Shown here: one piece after another, positions 24,096 through 33,318 of the stretch | How positions within the stretch are numbered: the first letter of the stretch is position 1 | Layout of the letters: each line of letters opens with the position of its first letter | Source of the DNA: Cytobacillus oceanisediminis | Lineage (GTDB): Bacteria; Bacillota; Bacilli; Bacillales; Cytobacillaceae | NCBI RefSeq assembly: GCF_003182355.1 | Contig: NZ_QGTW01000013.1 | Coordinates: 118,570-182,569 of the forward strand | Reading direction: 5' to 3' | DNA: 64,000 nucleotides | Made by a program: the position numbers and the translations under genes | The notes under the pieces: generated by a model | Seen by the model: the letters and a program-made list of their open reading frames with translations, nothing else | What the model was told of the DNA's origin: nothing | Databases searched by the model: none

Positions 24096-24175
24096 AAACG
24101 GATTATTCGCAGCGAAATTTTTTGGGTGTTTCATGATCATCAGTCCAATGTCTTTATATTTTCTGAATATAATTA

Positions 24176-24205
24176 ATTTTAATTGTCCTAATGAATGTTT
24201 GTCAA
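24176..24205 (-). promoter_or_regulatory. Sigma-A type promoter of hutH
   Basis: On the minus strand TTGACA (24205-24200), an 18-base spacer and TAAAAT (24181-24176) fit the housekeeping consensus. The start codon lies about 210 bases downstream, leaving a long leader. Confidence 0.6.
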
Positions 24206-24283
24206 TTAAATTTTACCAGTTTTTAACAAGTTAGATTGTTAGAATGGTAATACAGTAAAGCGTTTTAACTCTTCTTTCACAAT

Positions 24284-24312
24284 AAAAAGAGCTGCACACA
24301 TGCCAGCTCTTC
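24284..24312 (-). terminator. Terminator of the RsbR-like gene
   Basis: AAGAGCTG and CAGCTCTT pair around CACACATGC, with an A-run giving the U-tract on the minus strand. Confidence 0.8.
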
Positions 24313-24323
24313 TCTCCCCATTA

Positions 24324-25175
24324 TTATTCTTTGTTTTCTATCCTTTGCCTTCTCAAAGCATGCTTTAATGTACTGTAAGTATCTATGCCTGTAAAGTCTA
24401 AGCCCAACTGGATGGAAGTCTGGGCAACTTCAGGGCGAATGCCGGAAATGGTTGATTTTACCCCCAGCAGCTTTAACCCTGTTGTCAGTGAAAATATTTG
24501 ATGGGCAACCATTGTATCAATAATGGCAACACCCGATAAATCGATAAAAAGGTGTTCTATGTTTTCCTTTGCACATTTTTGCGGGATTTGCTCCAGAAGC
24601 AATTGTGCACGCTCCGTATCAATATTGCCGATCAGCGGCAAAACAGCGGTTGAATCTTCAACAGGAATAACTGGAGATCCAAGTTCGTTAATCAAATTTT
24701 GCTGTGCAATAAGCCTTCTATTTGTAAGGTTATAGTACTTCTCCGTAAACTTATTAATTAACTTATCGAATGCTGTATTTATAATGGAACTCCACTTCAA
24801 GATATCGTCTGTTGAAATTTCATCCTGATTTTCCTTTATAAACTTCTCAACAAAATGCCAAAATGTTTCTCTTACATTGCTTAAAGCTTCAAGGACTTCA
24901 TAAATAGGCGTATCCGATTCGATTCTGCTTTCCGCTACTGTGCTGGCCCACCTCTCCATGTTTTCGGCGAATTGTTTCTCGTCCTCCAGCAGAGCAGTGG
25001 AAACGGTATAGTTAGTAAAAGCGTTTTGTTCGCGCAGCAATTTCTCATAAGCCGGGTCTGCATCGGCTGAGTAAATGGAATCACCCTGTTTTTCTCTCAT
25101 TGAAAGCCACTTGTCAGTAATGTTTTTTGAATTTGCTTGAATAAAATCAAATAGTCTTCTGTATTTTAAATCCAT
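24324..25175 (-). CDS. RsbR paralogue (stressosome component)
   Basis: This 283-residue protein has an N-terminal globin-like sensor domain (about residues 1-150) and a C-terminal STAS domain with SPVIPVEDSTAVLPLIGNID. The two usual phospho-acceptor sites are seen as IDLSG (Ser in place of the more common Thr) and AIIDTMVAH (Thr). Such proteins build the stressosome with RsbS and RsbT and control sigma-B. RsbS, RsbT and the rsb operon are not in this window, as expected for the scattered RsbRB-RD paralogues. The ATG at 25175 follows AAGGTG; the frame reaches 25220 but without a better site. Confidence 0.85.
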   Translation of the reverse strand: MDLKYRRLFDFIQANSKNITDKWLSMREKQGDSIYSADADPAYEKLLREQNAFTNYTVSTALLEDEKQFAENMERWASTVAESRIESDTPIYEVLEALSNVRETFWHFVEKFIKENQDEISTDDILKWSSIINTAFDKLINKFTEKYYNLTNRRLIAQQNLINELGSPVIPVEDSTAVLPLIGNIDTERAQLLLEQIPQKCAKENIEHLFIDLSGVAIIDTMVAHQIFSLTTGLKLLGVKSTISGIRPEVAQTSIQLGLDFTGIDTYSTLKHALRRQRIENKE

Positions 25176-25436
25176 AATTTCACCTTGTCTTTCTATTTGT
25201 AAAGATATTGGTAATTTCATTGTAAAATGAATGGGTTTTAAATTGAAAGCAATACACCTTATGCCACATAACTTATCTTTCCAAACCAGCTGAACATTTA
25301 TATCTTTTTTCCTTGAGGATTACATATCTTGTTCAGGAAAGATAACCCCCTCCATTACAAATTTTAATGCTTTTCCGCTATACTGAGTAAGGATAGAAAA
25401 AGGATTGCGGTCTTGCCGTAATCGAAAGGAGTTACG

Positions 25437-27530
25437 ATGAAATCACTAGTTCTTGCAGAAAAGCCCAGTGTTGCACGTGAAATTGCAAGGGTGCTGGGCT
25501 GCCGGCAATCACATAAAAGCTATATAGAAGGCGACAAATATGTCGTTACTTGGGCTCTGGGACATCTAATCGAATTAAAGATGCCCGAACACTATGACAG
25601 CAAATATAAAACATGGAAACTGGAGGACCTGCCTATTATCCCTGATCAAATGGAGCTGAAGGTGATGAAACAGACAAGCCACCAGTATAAAGCCATTGAA
25701 AGCCTGGCAAAGCGTACGAATATCAATGAGGTCATTATTGCTACGGATGCCGGCCGCGAAGGTGAGCTTGTCGCACGCTGGATACTGGACAAAGTCCGAT
25801 GGCGCAAACCAATCAAACGATTATGGATTTCCTCTGTTACAGACCGTGCTATCCGGGATGGATTTAAAAATCTAAAGCCTGGGAAACAATTTGACGATCT
25901 ATATGAATCCGCAGTCTGCCGGGCGGAAGCCGATTGGCTCATTGGCTTAAATGTAACAAGAGCACTGACCACCAAATATAAGGATCCTCTTTCCGCGGGA
26001 AGGGTGCAGACACCGACTCTGGCGCTTATTATGGAAAGGGAAAAAGCCATTCAAAAATTTGTTCCTAAAGAGTATTGGACTATTCGTGCCCAGGTAGGGC
26101 CTCTTCAGGCTGATTGGGAAAAGAACGGTGAAAAACGAGTTTTTTCAAAAGAAATAGCTGATAAAATTGCCTCTAAAACAAAAGAGCAAAAAGCCATTAT
26201 CCAATCCATAAACCGGAAGGAAAAAACGGAGCCGCAGCCGCTTCCTTATGATTTGACCGAGCTGCAGCGTGATGCCAATAAACGTTTTGGCTTTTCGGCC
26301 AAGAAAACATCAAATGTGCTGCAGAAGCTTTATGAACAGCATAAGCTTGTCACATATCCGAGAACAGATTCCCGCTATCTGACAAAGGATATGGAAGCTA
26401 CCATGATTGACCGCCTCCATGGCATTGCCGCTTCCTATAAGGACGAAGTGCGGCCGATTCTGGCAAATCAGGGGAATGTACTTGCGAAGCGGGTCTTTAA
26501 CAATGAAAAGGTCACTGACCACCATGCCATTATCCCAACGGAGGAACGTGTTCATCTTGGTGATTTGTCCACGGATGAGCGCAAGTTGTATGAATTAATC
26601 TTGCGCAGATTCCTGGCACTATTCCATAACCCATATAAGTATGAAAGCATCCATGCCGTTATTGACGTAAATGGCGAAACCTTTACAGCCAGAGAAACGG
26701 CTGTTATTGATTTGGGTTATCGCAAAGTTGAGCGGAATACCGATGAAGAAATAGGAAAGCAAAGCCTTAAAAACATCTCAAAAGGGCAATCCTTTACGGT
26801 TCAATCAACAGAGGCAGCTGCCAAGCTGACCGAACCGCCGCTCCGTTATTCTGAAGCGGATATTTTGACCCAAATGGAAAAATACAGCCTTGGAACACCG
26901 GCCACAAGAGCAGAAATTATTGAACGCTTGCTAGAGACAGAAGCAGTGGAACGGCAAAATGGCCGCCTTCATCCAACCAAAAAGGGCAAGCAGCTCATGG
27001 ACCTTGTGAATGATGATTTAAAGTCGCCTGAACTGACTGCCAAATGGGAACAGGATTTAGAAAAAATTGCACGAGGAAAAGCAGACCCAAAAGAATTCCT
27101 GCAGAATATCCGCAAGCAGACAAGGACATTGGTATCCGAGATTAAAAAGAGCGATAAGTCTTATCGTGCCCATAATCTGACAGGCTCGAAATGTCCCGAG
27201 TGTGATTCCTTCCTGAAAGAGAGGAACACAAAGGATGGGAAAATACTGGTCTGTTCTAATCTGGAGTGCAGTTTCCGCAAGCGGAAGGATCCGAAGCTTT
27301 CGAACCGCCGCTGCCCTCAATGCCGCAAAAAAATGGAAATCCACCAGGGCAAAGCAGGCGCATACTTCCAATGCCGCCCATGCAACGTCGTTGAAAAAGC
27401 CCAGGACAAGAAAAAAGCAGTCAATAAACGCGAAGAGCGTAAACTTGTCCAAAAATATACCCAAAAGGAAGACTCTTTTGGAACAAGCCTTGGCGATCTG
27501 CTTAAGGCTGCGATGGAAGATAAGGATTAA
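25437..27530 (+). CDS. topB: DNA topoisomerase III
   Basis: This 697-residue type IA topoisomerase relaxes and decatenates DNA through a covalent tyrosine link. It has the Toprim domain (LAEKPSVAREIARVLG ... IIATDAGREGELVAR), the catalytic tyrosine in LVTYPRTDSRYL and the following domains ending at about residue 575. The C-terminal part carries zinc-finger-like cysteine pairs (KCPECDSFL, VCSNLECSF, RCPQCRKKM, QCRPCN). The length is close to B. subtilis TopB. AAAGGAG lies before the ATG. It is a single gene, with a strong GC-rich terminator after it. Confidence 0.93.
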   Translation: MKSLVLAEKPSVAREIARVLGCRQSHKSYIEGDKYVVTWALGHLIELKMPEHYDSKYKTWKLEDLPIIPDQMELKVMKQTSHQYKAIESLAKRTNINEVIIATDAGREGELVARWILDKVRWRKPIKRLWISSVTDRAIRDGFKNLKPGKQFDDLYESAVCRAEADWLIGLNVTRALTTKYKDPLSAGRVQTPTLALIMEREKAIQKFVPKEYWTIRAQVGPLQADWEKNGEKRVFSKEIADKIASKTKEQKAIIQSINRKEKTEPQPLPYDLTELQRDANKRFGFSAKKTSNVLQKLYEQHKLVTYPRTDSRYLTKDMEATMIDRLHGIAASYKDEVRPILANQGNVLAKRVFNNEKVTDHHAIIPTEERVHLGDLSTDERKLYELILRRFLALFHNPYKYESIHAVIDVNGETFTARETAVIDLGYRKVERNTDEEIGKQSLKNISKGQSFTVQSTEAAAKLTEPPLRYSEADILTQMEKYSLGTPATRAEIIERLLETEAVERQNGRLHPTKKGKQLMDLVNDDLKSPELTAKWEQDLEKIARGKADPKEFLQNIRKQTRTLVSEIKKSDKSYRAHNLTGSKCPECDSFLKERNTKDGKILVCSNLECSFRKRKDPKLSNRRCPQCRKKMEIHQGKAGAYFQCRPCNVVEKAQDKKKAVNKREERKLVQKYTQKEDSFGTSLGDLLKAAMEDKD

Positions 27531-27536
27531 AGCTTG

Positions 27537-27567
27537 GCCCCCGGCAATGCCGGGGGTTTTATTTTTT
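27537..27567 (+). terminator. Terminator of topB
   Basis: CCCCCGGC and GCCGGGGG pair around AAT, followed by TTTTATTTTTT. Confidence 0.9.
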
Positions 27568-27721
27568 GATACCCGATAGCTGTTTAGCTTTGGCTCTCAT
27601 AGACTATACGTACTTCCCTCATCTAATCTGCGAAACACCCGCCGATCAGCCAGAGCTTTTCTAAGAATATTGAGCTCGTCCTCTCCATAGCATGTACTAA
27701 CACTGAAAGGAGTGTGACACA

Positions 27722-29038
27722 ATGTTAACCAAAATGGCAGACCGTTTTTCAAAGCTCGTAGAGAAATATCTTCCGGATGCTTTTGTCATCGCTGTATTGA
27801 TGACACTATTTGTCTTTATCCTTGGGCTTTTCATGAAGCCATCCGAGCCTGTGGAGTTGTTTAAATCCTTCGGTGACGGTTTCTGGGTGTATCTTGCTTT
27901 TACTATGCAAATGGTCCTCCTGCTGATGACCGGAATGGCGCTTGCTTCAGTCCCAGCAGTCGAGCGAACCCTTGAAAAACTGGCATCCAAAGCACAGACT
28001 GCTAACCAGGCTTACGTACTGACTTTTCTTATTTCCTCTGCCGCTTACTATATTAACTGGGGACTTGCCGTTGTAGTTGGAGCCATTATTGCCCGTGAAG
28101 TCGGCAAAAGGAATCAGAATGCACACTTCCCTCTTTTAGTTGCGGCAGCATATGCGCCTACTGTTTTATACACAGCTGGTTTATCCAGCTCTATCGGGCT
28201 TACTGTAGCGACTGAAGGACATTTTCTGGAGAAAGTGGCTGGAGTGATCCCTACTTCAGAGACGATTTTTCATCCAGGCACCATCACTATTCTGGTTGCT
28301 CTTTTAATAACCATTCCGATCTTCATTGTATTGATGGCACCTAAAAAAGAGATTATATCCTATACTCCTCCAACGAATTCCAAAAAGGCTGCTGAACAGG
28401 AAGAAAACTCGAATGACACGCCTGCAGGAAAACTGGAAAGCACTCCTTTTCTAGGAATAGGTATTGGGTTAATAGGCCTCATTTATATTGCTTTTGAATT
28501 TATAAATGGGCGTGACCTGGATTTAAACATTATTAATATTGCCTTTCTCTCACTTGGGCTGATTCTTCATAAATCACTGATCCAATATGCAAAGGCCTTT
28601 AAGGAAGCAGCTTCTGCCATTTCGCCTATTATTCTGCAATTTCCTTTTTATGCCGGCATCATTGCCGTCCTTGGAAGCTCTGGACTTGCCGAATCTATTA
28701 TTAACGGAATGACATCAATAGCCAGCAAAGAGACTTTTGATATTTTCACTTATTGGACAGCTGGACTCGTTAATATTCTTGCTCCTTCAGGCGGAGGGCA
28801 ATGGGCATTGCAGGGGCCGCTTCAAGTACCTGCCGGCCTTCAGCTGGGAGTGGATCCAGCGGTTACAGCTATGGCTGTCGGCTGGGGTGATGCCTGGACT
28901 AACTTAATCCAGCCTTTCTGGGCACTGCCAATTTTAAGTGTCGTCGGCCTTCATATCCGCCATATTATGGGCTACTGCATCTTATTAGGCATTTGGGTTG
29001 GATTTATTACAACAATTCTTATGTTTTTTGTTTATTAA
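27722..29038 (+). CDS. Short-chain fatty acid transporter (AtoE family)
   Basis: This 438-residue protein has about eleven hydrophobic segments. It shows the AtoE-family features YINWGLAVVVGAIIAREVGK, AAYAPTVLYTAGLSSSIGL and the C-terminal NILAPSGGGQWALQGP, with GWGDAWTNLIQPFWALP. Members are thought to take up acetoacetate, butyrate or similar short acids. No thiolase or CoA-transferase gene is adjacent, so the substrate is open. AAAGGAG lies before the ATG; it is a single gene with its own terminator. Confidence 0.85.
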   Translation: MLTKMADRFSKLVEKYLPDAFVIAVLMTLFVFILGLFMKPSEPVELFKSFGDGFWVYLAFTMQMVLLLMTGMALASVPAVERTLEKLASKAQTANQAYVLTFLISSAAYYINWGLAVVVGAIIAREVGKRNQNAHFPLLVAAAYAPTVLYTAGLSSSIGLTVATEGHFLEKVAGVIPTSETIFHPGTITILVALLITIPIFIVLMAPKKEIISYTPPTNSKKAAEQEENSNDTPAGKLESTPFLGIGIGLIGLIYIAFEFINGRDLDLNIINIAFLSLGLILHKSLIQYAKAFKEAASAISPIILQFPFYAGIIAVLGSSGLAESIINGMTSIASKETFDIFTYWTAGLVNILAPSGGGQWALQGPLQVPAGLQLGVDPAVTAMAVGWGDAWTNLIQPFWALPILSVVGLHIRHIMGYCILLGIWVGFITTILMFFVY

Positions 29039-29042
29039 TGTG

Positions 29043-29077
29043 AAAAGGCCAAATCCAATGCGGTTTGGCTTTTTATC
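29043..29077 (+). terminator. Terminator of the fatty acid transporter gene
   Basis: AAAGGCCAAATCC and GGTTTGGCTTTTT pair around AATGC. Confidence 0.85.
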
Positions 29078-29156
29078 ATAGCTAAAAAATCTTGTATTTT
29101 GTTCAAACTTGGTAGTATGATAGCGTTATTCTGATATTCGAAGTCGAGGAAACAGC

Positions 29157-30416
29157 ATGAGAATAAGAGATTGGGATAAGAATTTAAAGGTGAGATTATT
29201 TGGGGAAGCGCTAATGAATATTACGTTTTGGATGTTCTTCCCGTTTTTAACGATTTATTTTGCGGATGAATTCGGAAAAGACAAAGCTGGATTATTGCTC
29301 ATTTTTTCGCAGGTTTTTTCTGTGTTTGCCAATTTAATGGGCGGTTATAGCGCCGATCGATTCGGACGAAAGAGAATGATGGTCCTATCAGCCTTTGGGC
29401 AGGGAGTATCCTTTTTAGTTTTTGCCTTCGCGAGTTCTCCCTGGCTGGACTCTCCTGTACTTGGCTTTGTCTGCTTTGCTCTAGTGGGTATCTTCAGTTC
29501 ATTTTATTGGCCAGCAAGCCAGGCGATGGTGGCAGATGTGGTGGATGAAAAAGATCGAAGCCATGTATTTGCTATCTTTTATACATCGATTAATATAGCT
29601 GTTGTTGTGGGGCCAATCCTGGGAGCTATCTTTTATGTTCATTACCGTTTTCAGCTTCTTATAGCTGCTGGCCTTATCTGTATGCTTTTAGCCTTAATTC
29701 TTGGAAAATGGACAAGGGAAACAGCCCCTCAGCAGTCTTATGTATTGAGCGAAAAAGGCAAGTGGTATTCCTTTTTATTAAAGCAAGTGAAGGATTATGG
29801 CATTATCTTCAGAGATAAAACGTTTCTTCTGTTTATTACTGCTGGGATTCTGGCAGCGCAAACCTTTATGCAGCTTGATCTATTAATACCTGTCTATACA
29901 AATGACTTTGTTAAAAATCAGCAGCTCTTTAAATGGGGGGAGTGGTCTTTTCATGTCCATGGAGAGCAGGCCTTTGGAATTCTGCTTTCCGAAAACGGCT
30001 TTCTTGTAGCTCTATTTACCGTTTCCGTAACGAAAATGATGCTAAAGTACAAAGAAAGAAATGTTTTTATCTTATCTTCTCTCACATATGCTGCGGCCAT
30101 TATTATGTTTGGCCAAACACAATGGATTTGGGGACTAATCCTGGCTATGGCTGTCTTTACTCTCGGCGAATTAATGACCGCTGGCCTGCAGCAGAGCTTT
30201 GTATCAAAAATTGCACCCGAGCAGATGAGGGGCCAATATTTTGCTGCAGCCTCCCTCCGATTTACCATCGGGAAGACCATTGCTCCTATATCCATTCCGC
30301 TAACGGTCTGGATCGGATATGATTGGACATTTATCATCCTGGCTTTACTAGCCGTATTAAGTTCATTCTTATATTGGCTGATGTTTGCACTTCCCGAAAA
30401 GAGCCGGGACAATTAA
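29157..30416 (+). CDS. MFS transporter, multidrug-efflux type
   Basis: This 419-residue protein has twelve predicted helices. The motif-A loop after helix 2 is GGYSADRFGRKRMM, and motif-C-like VVVGPILGAIF lies in helix 5, both typical of drug-proton antiporters. A larger loop with KWGEWSFHVHGEQ lies between helices 7 and 8 on the outer side. The substrate is unknown. GAGGAAACAGC precedes the ATG at 29157. A terminator lies 6-36 bases after its stop, so it is separate from ampS. Confidence 0.75.
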   Translation: MRIRDWDKNLKVRLFGEALMNITFWMFFPFLTIYFADEFGKDKAGLLLIFSQVFSVFANLMGGYSADRFGRKRMMVLSAFGQGVSFLVFAFASSPWLDSPVLGFVCFALVGIFSSFYWPASQAMVADVVDEKDRSHVFAIFYTSINIAVVVGPILGAIFYVHYRFQLLIAAGLICMLLALILGKWTRETAPQQSYVLSEKGKWYSFLLKQVKDYGIIFRDKTFLLFITAGILAAQTFMQLDLLIPVYTNDFVKNQQLFKWGEWSFHVHGEQAFGILLSENGFLVALFTVSVTKMMLKYKERNVFILSSLTYAAAIIMFGQTQWIWGLILAMAVFTLGELMTAGLQQSFVSKIAPEQMRGQYFAAASLRFTIGKTIAPISIPLTVWIGYDWTFIILALLAVLSSFLYWLMFALPEKSRDN

Positions 30417-30420
30417 TGCT

Positions 30421-30452
30421 GAAAAGGAATCTGTATAAGGTTCCTTTTTTAT
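30421..30452 (+). terminator. Terminator of the MFS gene
   Basis: AAAAGGAA and TTCCTTTT pair around a 12-base loop, followed by T and A. Confidence 0.75.
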
Positions 30453-30577
30453 TACCTTTCTTCATCCCAGGATGGAGAAAGCAGGTTCTCGGGGCTGATT
30501 TTAAATTCAATATGTTTCTTTTTCCGAATAGAAAAGCTACAATTGAAAATGAAGATTCTGACAAAGGAGGATACATA

Positions 30578-31810
30578 ATGAGTAACTTTCAAACTAGTTT
30601 AGAGAAATACGCAGAGCTAGCTGTAAAAGTAGGAGTGAATGTCCAAAAGGGCCAGACACTTGTCATTAACACAACGCTTGACGCGGCTGAGTTTGTCCGT
30701 GTTGTTGTAAAAAAGGCTTATGAAGCAGGTGCCCACAATGTTGTTGTGAACTGGAGCGACGACACGGTTACACGCACAAAGTATGATTTAGCCCCGGATG
30801 AGGCTTTCACAGAGTACCCCGAATGGCGTGCCAAGGAAGTAGAAGATTTGGCTGAAAAAGGTGCGGCATTTATGTCCATTGTTTCAGCAAGCCCTGATTT
30901 GCTGAAAGGCGTAAAATCAGAACGGATCGCCAGCTTCCAAAAGGCTGCCGGAAAGGCACTTGCGAAATACCGCAAGTTTATCCAGTCCGACAAAGTCAGC
31001 TGGACTGTAATTGCTGCGCCATCTCCAGCCTGGGCAAATATGGTATTCCCTGAGGCACCGGCAGAATCCAGAGTGGAACTGCTTTGGAACGCTATTTTTA
31101 AAGCAACTCGTGCTGATCTGGATAACCCGGTTGAAGCTTGGAAAAAGCATGATGAAACACTTCATGAAAAAGTGGATTATCTGAACGGTAAGCGATATAA
31201 AAAGCTTCATTACAAAGCTCCTGGAACTGACCTTACAATTGAACTGCCTAAAGGCCACTTATGGGTTGGAGCAGGCAGTATAAATGAACAGGGACATGAG
31301 TTCATGGCAAACATGCCTACAGAAGAAGTTTTCACCGTTCCTTATAAAACTGGTGTTAACGGCACAGTTTCCAGCACAAAGCCATTAAGTTATGGCGGAA
31401 ACATTATCGACAACTTCAGCCTGACATTTGAAAACGGACGCATTGTGGATGTTAAAGCAGAAGAAGGAGAAGAAATTCTTAAGCAGCTTGTTGAAACAGA
31501 TGAAGGCTCCCACTATCTTGGTGAAGTAGCCCTTGTTCCTTACAACTCGCCAATTTCCCAATCAAACCTGCTTTTCTATAACACTTTATTTGATGAAAAT
31601 GCCTCCAACCACCTGGCAATCGGCAGTGCTTATGCATTCTGTATTGAAGGCGGAAAGAAAATGTCCAGCGAGGAGCTGGCGGAAAACGGACTGAACGAAA
31701 GCTTAACACATGTCGACTTCATGATTGGCTCTGCTGAAATGGACATTGATGGCATCACCGAAGATGGCAATGCTGAACCAGTATTCCGCAAAGGCGATTG
31801 GGCTTTTTAA
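30578..31810 (+). CDS. ampS: Aminopeptidase AmpS (M29 family)
   Basis: This 410-residue cytoplasmic metallopeptidase is the same length as B. subtilis AmpS. M29 enzymes bind two metal ions through Glu, Glu, His, His and Asp; the matching sites are visible as PTEEVFTVP, TDEGSHYLGEVALV, SNHLAIGSAYAF and THVDFMIGS. The enzyme removes N-terminal residues from peptides. The open frame reaches upstream to 30323, but AAAGGAGG seven bases before the ATG at 30578 fixes the start. It is a single-gene unit that converges on a lipoprotein gene across a shared hairpin. Confidence 0.92.
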   Translation: MSNFQTSLEKYAELAVKVGVNVQKGQTLVINTTLDAAEFVRVVVKKAYEAGAHNVVVNWSDDTVTRTKYDLAPDEAFTEYPEWRAKEVEDLAEKGAAFMSIVSASPDLLKGVKSERIASFQKAAGKALAKYRKFIQSDKVSWTVIAAPSPAWANMVFPEAPAESRVELLWNAIFKATRADLDNPVEAWKKHDETLHEKVDYLNGKRYKKLHYKAPGTDLTIELPKGHLWVGAGSINEQGHEFMANMPTEEVFTVPYKTGVNGTVSSTKPLSYGGNIIDNFSLTFENGRIVDVKAEEGEEILKQLVETDEGSHYLGEVALVPYNSPISQSNLLFYNTLFDENASNHLAIGSAYAFCIEGGKKMSSEELAENGLNESLTHVDFMIGSAEMDIDGITEDGNAEPVFRKGDWAF

Positions 31811-31836
31811 GGAATAAAAAAGGATATCATTCTTAA

Positions 31837-31871
31837 GAAAATCATGTGGAATTATTCCGCATGATTTTTTG
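31837..31871. terminator. Shared terminator of ampS and the converging lipoprotein gene
   Basis: AAAATCATGTGGAA and TTCCGCATGATTTT pair (one G-U) around TTA. The last five codons and the stop of the minus-strand gene lie inside the hairpin. Confidence 0.85.
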
Positions 31872-33039
31872 TTTTAGTTAGGTGTATTTTACTTACCTGT
31901 CCCGCTTGATCAGAAAAAACTTCTATGGCGTACTTATCTGCAGTGTAAACAGAAAGGGTTCCGCCTGTATTTGGATCATCTTTTACTTCCGCTGGATTTC
32001 CAAAAAGGGTCTTTATCTCATCGATTGTGGTTCTCATCCGCTGTCCTGGAATAGAGATCGCTGTTACATTCCTTGTTTCACTTTCATAATAATAGGTAAT
32101 ATCAGGGTACATTACATACGGACTTTCATCTTCAAACCCCTCTTTTATAAAATCCGGCTCTGACTTTTTAATTTCGGATATATTTGTGCCAATCGGATAA
32201 GGGCTTCCAAGCGGAATGCCTTGTTTTGCTTTTTCAATTACATCACTGCTAAGCTCCAGGTTTTTAAATGGATAATAAAAGGCTTCATCTTCTATCCATT
32301 TATTCATCCAGCTGGCATTATTCTCGCTCCCTAGCTCTTCGCGATCGTGAAGAGTCAGGGAAAGGGTTTCCTCGTTAAAAAGCCATGTTGAAACAACCCA
32401 TTTATCTTGTCGGTTTTGAACAGTCTGGATAAACTTCTGGTTAACTCTCTTTATTTTCGCCAGTGAGGAAGTTATTACATCCTTCTCGGAACTAATCTCG
32501 ATTACTTCACCATCTTTTACTGCCAGCAAATGGCCCTTGGCTTCATCCTGGCCTTTCGGCTGAAAGACTGAAATGATTGTCTTGTTTCTCATTTTTAATG
32601 TATACACTTGTTCCTGCGAAGAATTAAAAACCATTTCACTAGCCTCACTTAGGACATCCTGTTTATAGGCGACTTTAGAGTCCTTTTCTGCCAAATAGAC
32701 AGAATAATGCCCAGTATAATAGGAATCGCCTTTTTTTCCTTTTTGGCTGTCTTCCTCCAGGATTGTATTTCCTTGATCTTCTGCAAAAAGATATACGGTA
32801 TATTTCAGCTTCCCATCAGCAGCCTCAAATTGGTATAAAGACTTATTCTTAAGCCAAACAGAATCTTTTTTCTCTTTCCCTTCTGTTTGAACAGCTGAAA
32901 ATTCATCTTCTGCCTCTATTTTATCTTCTTTTTCAAATGTAATATCCTCTGTATTTAATGATGCATTGGTTTCACTTGAGCACCCTGCTATTATTGACGA
33001 TAACATGACCATCGATATGATATATATAAATTTTTTCAT
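31852..33039 (-). CDS. Lipoprotein with DUF4309-like C-terminal domain
   Basis: This 395-residue protein has a basic start, a hydrophobic segment and the lipobox IAGC, so it should be lipid-anchored outside the cell. The middle is a charged beta-rich region. The C-terminal 120 residues, from GIPLGSPYPIGTNISEIKKS through YPDITYYYESETRNVTAISI, resemble the DUF4309/SmpA-like folds found in Bacillus lipoproteins. The role is unknown; a cell-wall or outer-surface sensing part is possible. GGGAGAT lies before the ATG. It is a single gene. Confidence 0.7.
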   Translation of the reverse strand: MKKFIYIISMVMLSSIIAGCSSETNASLNTEDITFEKEDKIEAEDEFSAVQTEGKEKKDSVWLKNKSLYQFEAADGKLKYTVYLFAEDQGNTILEEDSQKGKKGDSYYTGHYSVYLAEKDSKVAYKQDVLSEASEMVFNSSQEQVYTLKMRNKTIISVFQPKGQDEAKGHLLAVKDGEVIEISSEKDVITSSLAKIKRVNQKFIQTVQNRQDKWVVSTWLFNEETLSLTLHDREELGSENNASWMNKWIEDEAFYYPFKNLELSSDVIEKAKQGIPLGSPYPIGTNISEIKKSEPDFIKEGFEDESPYVMYPDITYYYESETRNVTAISIPGQRMRTTIDEIKTLFGNPAEVKDDPNTGGTLSVYTADKYAIEVFSDQAGQVSKIHLTKTKNHAE

Positions 33040-33283
33040 TGTAATCTCCCTAATGTTTTAAAAACATTTCCATTTAAAGTCAAATGTTACAATAACTTTG
33101 CCTTTAACCTATTAAGTGTAACAAATAGGGATCGTTTCTACAAATCTACCAATATGCTCATTTTTTTATAAAAACAAGCATTTCCTTTCATATCCTCGGT
33201 TTAAGGCAATTCTCCTGCTTCAATCAAACGTTTGATTGAATTGGGTTCCGGCCAAGTATATGAATGGATCCTGCCTCAAAAGC

Positions 33284-33318
33284 AAAGCAGGCTCCAGTTG
33301 TACCGGAGCCTGCTTTTT
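33284..33318 (-). terminator. Terminator of panF
   Basis: GCAGGCTCC and GGAGCCTGC pair around AGTTGTACC, with A- and T-rich flanks. Confidence 0.88.
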